Of a stretch of 64,000 nt of DNA, positions 36,909 to 45,969 are shown in pieces. The notes under the pieces are model-generated. The model saw nothing but the letters and a program-made list of their open reading frames with translations, was not told where the DNA came from and searched no databases. The translations under genes and the position numbers were made by a program. The stretch is taken from contig JAPLNL010000119.1 in assembly GCA_026692905.1 (NCBI GenBank), forward strand, positions 271,072 through 335,071, written 5' to 3'. Position 1 is the stretch's first letter, and each line of letters opens with the position of its first letter. The DNA is from Planctomycetota bacterium (GTDB lineage: Bacteria; Planctomycetota; Planctomycetia; Pirellulales; Pirellulaceae).

Positions 36909-36974
36909 GCGAAACTCGTCAAGAGTTTCGGCGGTTAAGGCAACGCAGCCGAAAGTCTTGACGACTTTCGCTAC
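36909..36974. repeat. Family B twin-hairpin repeat, intact copy
   Basis: Arm 1 is at 36909-36931 (hairpin CGAAACTC/GAGTTTCG) and arm 2 at 36949-36974 (hairpin CGAAAGTC/GACTTTCG, then CTAC). The 17-base spacer differs from that of the copy at 32721, while the arms are identical. It lies between two tandem plus-strand genes, 79 bases before the start of the dehydrogenase. Confidence 0.9.
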
Positions 36975-37053
36975 GTCACTTCACCTTCCTCTCGCTTCGC
37001 TCGCCGTGAAAGTTGCGACTGCGATCGACATTTTTATTTGGCAATGGAACACT

Positions 37054-40000
37054 ATGCGAATACTGCGATGCACCAGCAATCACTTCTATCGATCTGCTTT
37101 GGCTATTTGGATTGCCCTATCTGTTTCCGCGGGCTCGGCCGCGTTTGCTGATGATCTGGTTTGCCATTGGGCCGACGTGCCCATTCTGATCGATGGCTCG
37201 GACGAGGACCCAGCCTGGAAGAATGCGTCGGTCATTGATCGATTCCGAATCCCGGCTAGTAAAGATCCAATTCCACAGGCGGCGACTCGCGCTCGATTGC
37301 TTTGGGATCGACAGTATCTTTATTTCTTTGCCGAGATGGAGGACCGCGATTTGTTTGCAGATGTCGACGAGCATGATGGCAAAACGTGGAGCAACGACGT
37401 CTTCGAAATATTCTTGAAACCGAGTCGCGAGGCGGCGGGGTACTATGAATTTCAAATCAATGCAGCGGGCACTGAAATGGATATGTTTCTGCCTGACCAA
37501 AAGAGCGGCGGTTACAACTCGCTTAAGTCAAACGACCCTTTTCATTGGAAGACTCAAGTTCGACGCAATGGGACGCTTAACCAACGGGGCGATCGAGATC
37601 ACTCTTGGACGGTTGAGGGCCGGATCCCTTGGCTCGATTTGATGCCGACAGGCGGCAGGCCGGATATCGATGAGATTTGGCAATTGGCCCTTTGCCGTTA
37701 TGACTACACACTCAATGAAATGCCGGAACTCAGTAGCTGTGCCCCATTGACCAAGCTCGATTTTCATCGGTGCGAGGATTATGCAACCGTTCGTTTTGCG
37801 TCGGCAAGCGAAACGAATGCGACTGTGCATTCACTTCGCAATCGCCCACACTTTGCCGACACGATGGTTGCAGGATCGCCCGAACCGCCACTTCCCTATC
37901 GAGCCGTTCGAGCATATCCCGACTTGAAATTAGAATGGCCAATAGATGTCCAAGTTGAGCCGGGTAGCAAACGCTTTATCGTGATCGAAGAGCAAGGGGC
38001 CTACGGTCCGACCAAAATCATGCGTACCACCGACGCATCTGATCAAACGGAATTGGAGTTGCTGTTCGATCCGAAAGGAGTAGCTTACAGCATCGCCTTC
38101 CATCCAAACTTCCTTGAAAATGGATTTCTGTACGTCGGAAGCAATGGAAAGAACGAAGGAGAAAAACACAAGAGCCGTATCGTTCGGCGCACACTCGCTC
38201 GAAGCGCTCCCTTCGGACTAGTGGGCGACGAGATGACCGTGATCGATTGGGAATCGAACGGGCACAACGGCGCTGCTGTGACCTTTGGTAAGGATGGGAT
38301 GATGTACTTGACGACCGGCGATGGCACTTCCGATTCGGACGCCAATGTCGTGGGCCAAGATTTATCTAAGCTGCTTGCCAAAGTGCTGCGGATCGATGTT
38401 GACCATCCAACGCCCGGCCGAAGTTATTCTGTTCCACAGGACAACCCGTTTTTTAACGTGGCCAACGCGGTTCCTGAAACGTGGGCCTACGGCCTTAGAA
38501 ATCCCTGGCGGATAACGACCGATGCCGAGACTGGGCATATTTGGGTCGGGAACAACGGCCAGGACATGTGGGAGCAAGTCTACTTGATTGAGCGTGGGGC
38601 GAACTACGGTTGGTCGGTCTTCGAAGGAGGCCATCCTTTCTATTCAAAGCGGCAGCTTGGACCGACTCCTCACGTTTTGCCTACCGTCGATCATCCTCAC
38701 AGTGAGGCGCGATCGCTAACGGGCGGCGTCGTTTACTATGGTGACAAATTGCCGGAACTGCGAGGCGCGTATATTTATGGGGATTATTCGACAGGCAAGA
38801 TCTGGGCAATCAAGCACAATGGATCAGCAATCCTTTGGCATCGGGAAATCGCCGACACGCCGTTTCAAATTTCCGCCATCTCGGTGGATGCGAACGGCGA
38901 GTTGATCGTGGTCGACCATCGCGGTGACAAACATGGAGGGCTTTATCATTTAGAGCCGGTGCCATCCGACCCCAAGCCGAACCGCTTCCCGCGTTTTCTG
39001 AGTCAAACGGGGCTAATGCAAAACATGCCACAACACCAAGTCGCGCGGGGACTCATTTCCTACAGCGTCAATGCTCCGTTTTGGTCCGATGGCGCCATGA
39101 AATCCAGGTATATTGCGTTACCCACGGACGGTCAAATAGAAATCCCAGACCAATGGGCATGGCAGTTCCCCGACAAAACAGTGATCATGAAATCGTTCTC
39201 ACTGGAATACGTCGCAGGCGATCCTACCTCGAAACATTGGATTGAAACCAGACTGCTGGTCAAGGAACAAGGGGAATGGGTTGGATACTCCTACGCATGG
39301 AATGAGGAGCAAACCGATGCGGAGTTGGTGGCTGCTGGTGGACGAGACGAAGATTTTTTGATTGCGGAGCCCGATGGTATTCGTTCTCAGCGATGGCACT
39401 ATCCAAGCCGAACGGAATGCATGGTGTGTCATACGCGAGCGGCAGGCTATTTGCTTGGACTGACAACGGTCCAGATGAATAAGGAGCAGGACTACGGAAA
39501 TGGGCTAAAGAGCAATCAGCTCGATGCATTGGAAAGCATGGGGGTATTGAAAACCAATTGGGTTGCTCACGCGCAAGACGCGATGCGAGCTCAAATGGCC
39601 ACCGAGGGACATTCCAAAGAAAAAATTGGGTCGGATTTCTCCAACTTAAAGCCGTTAGCGGGACAAAGAAAAGTCAAAACAAATGGCATGATGGGAAAGA
39701 TTGGCGGCGAGAATCGCAAACTGGTCGACCCGTACGACGCGTCTGCTAATCTTGAGCAACGCGCTCGTGCATTCCTGCATTCCAACTGCGCCTACTGCCA
39801 CGTTGAAGCGGGCGGAGGAAATGCCAAAATGAATCTATCGTACTATGCAGAGCTTGCGCAAATGAACATTGTGGATGTCGAACCGATCCACCATCACTTT
39901 GACAAGCCAGACGCTAGGCTCATTGCACCAGGCTCTCCCGACCGGTCGGTGTTGTTGCATCGAGTTGGGACTCGGGGGCCTGGACAAATGCCACAGTTGT

Positions 40001-40065
40001 CAACCAATCGTGCCGATGAGAAATCGTTTGCGATGCTAAAGGCTTGGATTGCTGAAATCAAGTAG
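37054..40065 (+). CDS. Secreted CBM9-like/PQQ-type sugar dehydrogenase/haem protein
   Basis: I start this at the ATG at 37054, which gives a signal peptide (MRILRCTSNHFYRSALAIWI, cleavage near AAFA-DD) and 1003 residues. The frame extends upstream through a repeat to 36904. Residues about 35-250 resemble a family 9 carbohydrate-binding module (WADVPILIDGSDEDPAW, then RLLWDRQYLYFFAEMEDRDLF). About 280-640 form a glucose/sorbosone dehydrogenase-type beta-propeller (ETWAYGLRNPWRITTDAETG). The last 350 residues carry two haem-c motifs, Cys789-MV-Cys792-His793 and Cys912-AY-Cys915-His916, as in the SO_2930-type diheme family. It probably oxidises sugars in the periplasm and passes electrons to its own haems. 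Confidence 0.87.
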   Translation: MRILRCTSNHFYRSALAIWIALSVSAGSAAFADDLVCHWADVPILIDGSDEDPAWKNASVIDRFRIPASKDPIPQAATRARLLWDRQYLYFFAEMEDRDLFADVDEHDGKTWSNDVFEIFLKPSREAAGYYEFQINAAGTEMDMFLPDQKSGGYNSLKSNDPFHWKTQVRRNGTLNQRGDRDHSWTVEGRIPWLDLMPTGGRPDIDEIWQLALCRYDYTLNEMPELSSCAPLTKLDFHRCEDYATVRFASASETNATVHSLRNRPHFADTMVAGSPEPPLPYRAVRAYPDLKLEWPIDVQVEPGSKRFIVIEEQGAYGPTKIMRTTDASDQTELELLFDPKGVAYSIAFHPNFLENGFLYVGSNGKNEGEKHKSRIVRRTLARSAPFGLVGDEMTVIDWESNGHNGAAVTFGKDGMMYLTTGDGTSDSDANVVGQDLSKLLAKVLRIDVDHPTPGRSYSVPQDNPFFNVANAVPETWAYGLRNPWRITTDAETGHIWVGNNGQDMWEQVYLIERGANYGWSVFEGGHPFYSKRQLGPTPHVLPTVDHPHSEARSLTGGVVYYGDKLPELRGAYIYGDYSTGKIWAIKHNGSAILWHREIADTPFQISAISVDANGELIVVDHRGDKHGGLYHLEPVPSDPKPNRFPRFLSQTGLMQNMPQHQVARGLISYSVNAPFWSDGAMKSRYIALPTDGQIEIPDQWAWQFPDKTVIMKSFSLEYVAGDPTSKHWIETRLLVKEQGEWVGYSYAWNEEQTDAELVAAGGRDEDFLIAEPDGIRSQRWHYPSRTECMVCHTRAAGYLLGLTTVQMNKEQDYGNGLKSNQLDALESMGVLKTNWVAHAQDAMRAQMATEGHSKEKIGSDFSNLKPLAGQRKVKTNGMMGKIGGENRKLVDPYDASANLEQRARAFLHSNCAYCHVEAGGGNAKMNLSYYAELAQMNIVDVEPIHHHFDKPDARLIAPGSPDRSVLLHRVGTRGPGQMPQLSTNRADEKSFAMLKAWIAEIK

Positions 40066-41398
40066 CTTGAGCGACCGGAAGTCCGAGGGTTGCGATTAAC
40101 GGATTCGTTCGGAGTCGGACTCTGCTTTCTCGAATGGCGATGGCCAGAACAGCACCTATCCCAAGCGTGACCAAGATATCTTCTTTGGTCGCTAGTTCCG
40201 TCGATTTTGGCGAATCAAAACCATTTCCGATCGTTGGTAATAATTGAGCTTCGGATTCGCTTCGCGACTGAACCATGTTGGAGGAGCCGATGAACAATTG
40301 CAGGATTTCAAATGGATTCGTACTAGCTTTTGCAACCACACTTTGGCGTTGAGAGTTTTCCGCAAGATCGCGAATTTCAATCATGCCTTTTGGCGCTGGC
40401 AAGCGTTTGGTGTTGACGGCCAACTCATCGATAATGGAATCAATTTGAGCATTTTGCATTTGCCTCAAAAGAACATCGTTTTGCTGTTGAGTGCGGATGC
40501 GTGAAGCTTTGGATTGAATGCCATTCGGCCTATCCAATTCGACTCGAAGACTGCCATTCATTGCGAACGAGAGCATTCCGTCCTTGGTTGTTTTAGCCGA
40601 TTCTGCTCTGGGGCTGATCACCATTTCTGTTGGTGTTAGCCCCTTTGCATTCGATGAAACTGAGGCATGGTCATTCAAAGATGACTTCGATTGCAGGACG
40701 CTAACTTGAGGAGCTATGGAAACGGAATTGTAGTCAAGTTTCGAGGTTAGGTTATCCGACAGAGGTGACGCGCTGGCTGTTCGAATTGTGGAATCTGCAA
40801 CAAGGTCGCTCGATTGTGGTTGCAACGAAAGAGGTTTCGACAAGTTCAATTCGGGCCTCGAAACACTTTGGTTTTGTCCAACGCTAGAGGCGGACGGTTG
40901 CAAGTTTTGCTTCACCGCCGCACTAACGCTCGTCTGTGTTACCGTTAGGATAGGAGTCACCGATGGGATAGGCGGATTTACCGACAAAATAGGTGATTCA
41001 GCGCCATGGACTTGTGCGGGTGGCCTTCCCTGGAGTTCACCCTCTGCAAAGACATTCCCTGGGCTACGGGACGGTGGGGTTTGAGTTTGCTGGTCGCTCC
41101 TACCCGGGCCTTCTCCCTCGGCAATCATTTTTCCATGGGATGGATGGGCATTGAAACGGAAGAAATCGTATTTCGGCAAAAGACGTAGCGAGGCAAGTTG
41201 CTGAATCTCGATTTGCTGAAGCTCGACGGACACCGACCGATTCGCAAGGATAACTGTGCAAACCTCAAAGCTTGGGGCAAAATTTCTTGATGCCGATTCA
41301 AATCCGATCATCCTTAAAGGGTACGAATCGCTGTTCATCGCAATACGGGCATCCAGTTGCTCGAACGAGAGGTGGCGTTTCGATTTTTGGCGGACCAT
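40058..41398 (-). CDS. Surface protein with variant LEERRVL motif, unknown function
   Basis: A 446-residue protein. Residues about 9-22 read LSFEQLDARIAMNS, a variant of the planctomycete N-terminal motif. The middle is rich in Ser, Thr, Pro and Gln (VTQTSVSAAVKQNLQPSASSVGQ) and looks disordered. Near the C-terminus DILVTLGIGAVLAIAIRES is a likely membrane helix, followed by about 20 residues. It therefore appears anchored at its C-terminus. The stop overlaps the last 8 bases of the convergent dehydrogenase gene. No domain was recognised; the motif is the only functional hint and points to the cell surface. Confidence 0.7.
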   Translation of the reverse strand: MVRQKSKRHLSFEQLDARIAMNSDSYPLRMIGFESASRNFAPSFEVCTVILANRSVSVELQQIEIQQLASLRLLPKYDFFRFNAHPSHGKMIAEGEGPGRSDQQTQTPPSRSPGNVFAEGELQGRPPAQVHGAESPILSVNPPIPSVTPILTVTQTSVSAAVKQNLQPSASSVGQNQSVSRPELNLSKPLSLQPQSSDLVADSTIRTASASPLSDNLTSKLDYNSVSIAPQVSVLQSKSSLNDHASVSSNAKGLTPTEMVISPRAESAKTTKDGMLSFAMNGSLRVELDRPNGIQSKASRIRTQQQNDVLLRQMQNAQIDSIIDELAVNTKRLPAPKGMIEIRDLAENSQRQSVVAKASTNPFEILQLFIGSSNMVQSRSESEAQLLPTIGNGFDSPKSTELATKEDILVTLGIGAVLAIAIRESRVRLRTNPLIATLGLPVAQAT

Positions 41399-41492
41399 AA
41401 ATTTGCCCCGGATGTTTTTGAAAAGCTGGGCCGACGAGATGCATCGGCATCGACGTCCACTGCTTTATTCTAGATGTAAAGCGAATGAAAAA

Positions 41493-44048
41493 CTACAGCG
41501 AAGACAAGTTCGCTTGGATTTGTTTTAGAACGACCGACTCGTTTGAATGTTCTGGTAAGAGCTTGCATACGCGTTGTTGGTATTCGCTAGCCTTTCGAAA
41601 GGCATCGGTGGCTGATCTTTTGTCACCGTTGCTTTTCATCAATACTCCGAGATTGTTCCACATACCTGCTGCGCGTTGAGCCGCACCCGCGTCATTCAAA
41701 TCGGAATCCGCTGCTGTTCCGGCAATCGAAATTGCCCTTCGAAACGCAGCATCCGCGTCACTCCGACGGTCCAGCGACGAACATGCCATACCGAGATTAT
41801 TCAGGCTGATCGAAAGCTCACGGCGCGGGGCAGAGGAGGGAGACACAAGCGCGCTCACCCGCTCGAAGTGTTCAATCGCTTGTTTGTACCATTCGATCGC
41901 CTCACTAGTTCTGCCGTTGCGGAAAAGTGCAGAAGCAGAATTATCGCAGGCCATGGCTAATCGCTTGATTGCCTCCGGAGTTTCTTTTCTTGTGACCGCT
42001 TTTTGTCGCAAAGCCAAGCCCTGCGCTGCAGCCTTTTCGGCTGGTTCTGATCGACCAGCCTCGCCTAGCAGGACAGAAAAATTGATCAGGGCATTCGCTA
42101 AGTAGTCGTCTGTGATTTCATCTTGCTCCAAAGAAACGGATGAAGTTTTCCTTTTTTCTTTACCTGATTTTTCGAGGATGCCGATCGCTTCGGCGCTTTC
42201 TTGGATCGCCTTCTCGATTTCTCCTTGTCGAAATGCGACCATCGCTTGGGTGTGGTGTGAGAGCGCTTGGGCTCGTGCGCGACGATCCGGATCAAGTATC
42301 GAGTCTACAATGCCTTTGGCTTCGTCTAGCAATGCTTTACTAAATTTTTGATCCCCTTGGTTGCTTCGAAGGAGCACCCATTCATGAATTGCCAAGTGCA
42401 GGGTGGATGCGATTCCCGTGTTGGCCTTGTCCCTATTTGCAGCGCGTAACGCTGCGACCGCATCCCGATAGGCCGCGTCAGCTTCATCGACACTACCGAG
42501 GGTCCGCGTGAGCCTCGCGATTTTCAGCTTGGTGTCTGCAACATCGATGGCAAGCCGAGGGTCGTGGTTGGCTGACGCGATAAACAACTCGTAGTAACCT
42601 AGCGTTTCATCAAGCACATCGCGTCGAAGTTTTTCCGTACCAGAAACCTCGCTCAAGCGTTCGGCGAACCTTAGGCCAAGAGTGTCCACGGCATCGCGGG
42701 CCTGCCTATAGTGCAAATCGGAGGAACGAAGGGCAAGTTCGGTCGATCGCTTTTCATTCCCCATCTGAAAATGGAAAACGCTGAGGACCATGATCGCTAC
42801 AATTGCGACCAGCAATGCCACCGCGATTCGCCCCGAATGGATGCTGGTCCAATGCTTGGCCCGTTCGCCGAAACTAACCGCATTGGCCAAAATTGGCTGC
42901 CCATTCGAAAACCGAAGGAGATCTTCTGCAACCAACGCAGCAGACTGGTACCGATCGGCTCGCTCAGGCCGCATCGCCCTTCGAATGATCGTTTCTAGGT
43001 CTCGTGGTAAATTGCGATTGTATACAGCAGGTCTCAGCGGCTCTGAAGTTTGAATGCGACTGAGTATCTCGCCTCGCGCCATTCCTCTAAACGGTGAGTG
43101 TCCTGTGAAGAGTTCGTAAAGCGTGGCCCCAAGGCTATAAATATCCGACCGGCAATCGATCCGCTCGCGTTTGCCGGACGCTTGCTCGGGACTCATGTAT
43201 TGAAATGTTCCAATAATGTCGCCGGAGTATGTTAGGTTGAGTCCGTCCTCGACATGCGCCAAACCAAAATCGGTTATCCAAACATGGTCCGAGGAATCGA
43301 TAAGCAAGTTGGAAGGCTTGATGTCTCGATGGACAATACCCATCGTGTGGGCTGCGTGCAACGCGTCGGCCACATTCGCCATCTCTTTCGCCAACGTTCG
43401 GTAAAAATCAGCTCCTGACGGAGGTGTCGTTTGTGAATCGGAGTCTCGATGAAAGGAAGCATCGATGCGTTGCGATAGCGAAGTGCCATCGATCAGCTTC
43501 ATTGTGTAGTAGTGCCGACCGTTCTCACAACCAATGTGATAGACGGGGACAATGCTCGGGTGATTCAATGATTCCGCGGCTCTCGCTTCACGGCGAAAGC
43601 GTTCGATGGAACTTTGGTTACTCATTCCTTGGGTTTCAAGGAACTTGATCGCAACCTCGTTCCCCATCGGCTCTTGCGTGGCTGCGTAGACAACCCCCAT
43701 CGCTCCGCGGCCAAGTTGGCGGCCTATCCGATAACCATCCACGCTTTGCGATGAGCTCAAGCCTAACGATGCCGTTGTTCCTCCGATATTCGAATCGCCG
43801 GTTCCCTGAACGCGATTGAGCATTCGAATGCTCTCGAGGGAAGAGCGAAGCGGGCCAGCGAGTTCTGGATACTCGGAAACAATCGATTCGACCGATGGGC
43901 AGCGACCGTTCTCGAGATCGACTAAGTAGCGATCCAAGATTGCAACAACATGGTCCTGCGTTTCCGAGTCCAGTCGATCTATCCAGTCCTTGCCTGAGGG
44001 CTCGCTAAGCTCGTTCCGATTGAATCCTTGTTTGGGCGGATGACTCAC
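41493..44048 (-). CDS. Transmembrane Ser/Thr kinase with TPR region
   Basis: I choose GTG 44048 as start because it forms a GTGA overlap with the upstream sigma factor stop; the open frame also contains an ATG at 44102. The 851-residue product has an N-terminal ~100 residues including LVDLENGRCPSVESIVSEYPELAG, a planctomycete module seen before many kinase domains. The kinase has GRGAMG from Gly113, Lys135, HRDIKPSN with Asp242, and DFG with Asp260, all intact. A membrane helix at about 406-427 precedes about 420 residues of helical repeats resembling TPRs. The likely partner is the ECF sigma factor encoded before it. Confidence 0.92.
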   Translation of the reverse strand: MSHPPKQGFNRNELSEPSGKDWIDRLDSETQDHVVAILDRYLVDLENGRCPSVESIVSEYPELAGPLRSSLESIRMLNRVQGTGDSNIGGTTASLGLSSSQSVDGYRIGRQLGRGAMGVVYAATQEPMGNEVAIKFLETQGMSNQSSIERFRREARAAESLNHPSIVPVYHIGCENGRHYYTMKLIDGTSLSQRIDASFHRDSDSQTTPPSGADFYRTLAKEMANVADALHAAHTMGIVHRDIKPSNLLIDSSDHVWITDFGLAHVEDGLNLTYSGDIIGTFQYMSPEQASGKRERIDCRSDIYSLGATLYELFTGHSPFRGMARGEILSRIQTSEPLRPAVYNRNLPRDLETIIRRAMRPERADRYQSAALVAEDLLRFSNGQPILANAVSFGERAKHWTSIHSGRIAVALLVAIVAIMVLSVFHFQMGNEKRSTELALRSSDLHYRQARDAVDTLGLRFAERLSEVSGTEKLRRDVLDETLGYYELFIASANHDPRLAIDVADTKLKIARLTRTLGSVDEADAAYRDAVAALRAANRDKANTGIASTLHLAIHEWVLLRSNQGDQKFSKALLDEAKGIVDSILDPDRRARAQALSHHTQAMVAFRQGEIEKAIQESAEAIGILEKSGKEKRKTSSVSLEQDEITDDYLANALINFSVLLGEAGRSEPAEKAAAQGLALRQKAVTRKETPEAIKRLAMACDNSASALFRNGRTSEAIEWYKQAIEHFERVSALVSPSSAPRRELSISLNNLGMACSSLDRRSDADAAFRRAISIAGTAADSDLNDAGAAQRAAGMWNNLGVLMKSNGDKRSATDAFRKASEYQQRVCKLLPEHSNESVVLKQIQANLSSL

Positions 44049-44662
44049 GACGCACTCTCGGAAAGATAAGCAGCCCGAAGTCGGTTGATGGCTCTCAGCC
44101 ATAATAACCTAACAGCCTGTGGCGAACGATTCATCTGAGCTGCGATTTCTTCGAACGGTAGACCGCCAAAGTTGCGCAGGGCAATTACTTTCTGATAGTC
44201 TTCGGAGAGCATCGCGACGTAATCGGCGACCCTGAGCGATTCTTCTTCCCCCGAGACGATTTGGCTTGGCGACGCTTGATTGTGCGCTAAAAAATTCCCC
44301 ATTCCCGCACAACTCGATTCAAGACAAGATTGAATCGCATCGATAGACACCTCTCGCCGTACATCTCGTTTTCCGGCCTTCACGTTATGCTCGATCGCAC
44401 GGAGCAAGCATCGGGACAGAACGGTCCTTAGCCAAGAGCTGAATTCCGCTTGCGTTGTCCCTTGGAAGTCCCCTAAATCGCGGTGGGCGGCAAGCATCGT
44501 GTCCTGAACAATGTCGGATGGGCTGACTCGTTTTCCGACCGGGCGTCCCATTTGCGAAGCAGCAAGCACGCGCATGTAATTACGGTAAGGCTCCAGCAAA
44601 TCCCCCACTGCTTCTGAGGCCCCTGATCGAGCCAACGCGATCTTCGATGCAAAGTTCGTCAT
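44045..44662 (-). CDS. ECF-type RNA polymerase sigma factor
   Basis: A 205-residue sigma-70 family protein. Region 2 is LLEPYRNYMRVLAASQMG, then DIVQDTMLAAHRDLGDFQG. Region 4 is DYQKVIALRNFGGLPFEEIAAQMNRSPQAVRLLWLRAINRLR. There is no region 3 or 1.1. It directs RNA polymerase to a specific promoter set. Its stop overlaps the start of a membrane Ser/Thr kinase gene by four bases (GTGA), and no anti-sigma factor is present, so control by phosphorylation is plausible, as reported for some kinase-linked ECF groups. The promoter it recognises is not evident. Confidence 0.92.
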   Translation of the reverse strand: MTNFASKIALARSGASEAVGDLLEPYRNYMRVLAASQMGRPVGKRVSPSDIVQDTMLAAHRDLGDFQGTTQAEFSSWLRTVLSRCLLRAIEHNVKAGKRDVRREVSIDAIQSCLESSCAGMGNFLAHNQASPSQIVSGEEESLRVADYVAMLSEDYQKVIALRNFGGLPFEEIAAQMNRSPQAVRLLWLRAINRLRAAYLSESAS

Positions 44663-44678
44663 CAGTCACCCACGATTC

Positions 44679-45494
44679 TCAACCGAAAAACCTCCGAAAT
44701 CGATAGAACTCGCTTAAGCCGGACGACCAACGAAAACGATTGATCCGGTACTTCAGTATACTCCAGTCGTCGTTTGGATTCATGGGTTTGGTTGGTGTTG
44801 TGGGGGGCGTTGGTGTTGGCGCTTTAGTCACTGGAGGGGTTGTAACTACTGGAGGGGTTGTCGTAACCGGAGGAGTTTTCGTTGGCGGTGTTCCGCTCAA
44901 CGTTCCCCCGCCGGTTGTTCCCGCAGGCGCATAGATCGACAAGATCGCGTCGACGTCGTCTTGATCGAGCGCAGTGAAGTATTCTGTCGGAGAGACGGTT
45001 GGAGCAAGGACCGCGGAACCGCTATTGCTGTGATCGAGCCCCAAAGCGTGGCCTATTTCGTGGACCGCAACATGTACGAGATCGAAGGCCGCCGCACCCT
45101 TTGCATTGCCAATCTCCCAGTTTTCGGAGCTGTCAAACTGAACATCTCCAGCGATTCGCGACGGATTTACATCATCGGGGAAATACGCTTGTGCCAGTGT
45201 ACCACCCGAGCCATCGATCTTTCCAAACGAGATGTCCAGTTGCTTTGCCAAACCCGGGATAGTTGATTCGGTAAATCGGACACTTGCAACTTTGGACCAT
45301 GCGTCCAGCGCCGTTTTGATTGCAGATGCAACGTCTGCCTTGCTTAGGCTAGACGGTGCATTGGAAATGTAGTACGTCAAGTCTGCACTTCGTTTGCCAG
45401 CACCGTCCCAGCCTACACTAGCGACTGCCATGCAACGGCGCTGGTCCAATGTCTCGAAGCAGAAAGTGCGTTTGGAAATAGGTCGTTTGCTCAC
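44679..45494 (-). CDS. Secreted matrixin-like (M10) metalloprotease
   Basis: The start I use is GTG 45494 (VSKRPISKRTFCF), which places the planctomycete motif FETLDQRRCMA at residues about 13-23; the frame is open back to 45584. The 271-residue protein has a zinc site HEIGHALGLDH at 145-155. The usual Met-turn is altered: the segment reads SAVLAPTVSP, with Leu where Met is expected. After about residue 195 a Pro/Thr-rich linker (TPPVTTTPPVVTTPPVTKAP) runs to a basic tail FYRFRRFFG. It is predicted to be exported and proteolytic. The stop lies 16 bases upstream of the sigma factor gene. Confidence 0.8.
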   Translation of the reverse strand: MSKRPISKRTFCFETLDQRRCMAVASVGWDGAGKRSADLTYYISNAPSSLSKADVASAIKTALDAWSKVASVRFTESTIPGLAKQLDISFGKIDGSGGTLAQAYFPDDVNPSRIAGDVQFDSSENWEIGNAKGAAAFDLVHVAVHEIGHALGLDHSNSGSAVLAPTVSPTEYFTALDQDDVDAILSIYAPAGTTGGGTLSGTPPTKTPPVTTTPPVVTTPPVTKAPTPTPPTTPTKPMNPNDDWSILKYRINRFRWSSGLSEFYRFRRFFG

Positions 45495-45969
45495 TGTTCG
45501 TCTTCTTTCTATTGGGAAATTTGGGCTATTGGGAAATTTGGGTTTAGGACTCGTTCCCTGGCTCCGCCTGGAGACGCAAAGCACCCTAGCTCAGAAGGAC
45601 GAAAAGCCAGAAAAGTGTTTCGGCATCGGCAAAAGATTTTTGTATTTCTTCGTAATGCTTGCAATGCGAGCGGGAGTTAGTCCCCTTCCGTAGACTCCTC
45701 CCCTTGCTGGCCTATTGATTTAGTCCTCCAATGTCCCCCAGTTGTCTTCCCAGTTGTCATTTTGACCGTTAGCGTGGGGTAGCCGACGATGGTTCATCAT
45801 CCGAAACGAAATCGTTGAAATGCTTTTATCTTCTTTGCTTCGAGGTGCCAAAAGCGGATCGCCTTTTTGATGATTAGCACCTGCTAAAATCGGGTTCGCT
45901 GTGATAAAACTCGCTCAAAGCCGAACTAACTCTCCTTTCTCCGACCACAACCTCAAAGGCCTCGCAATC
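45495..45969. other. Intergenic region with a short repeat
   Basis: This divergent gap contains a CTCGTTCCCTGGCTCCGCCT element at 45550-45576, akin to the one at 58129-58160 (in reverse). The plus-strand frame from 45901 opens with GTG but the true gene probably starts at 45970. No RNA gene is seen. Confidence 0.4.

Noticed and set aside
36904..37053. Upstream extension of the sugar dehydrogenase frame by 50 codons
   Set aside because: The extension is made of a family B repeat and intergenic DNA, and would put 50 residues ahead of a clear signal peptide.
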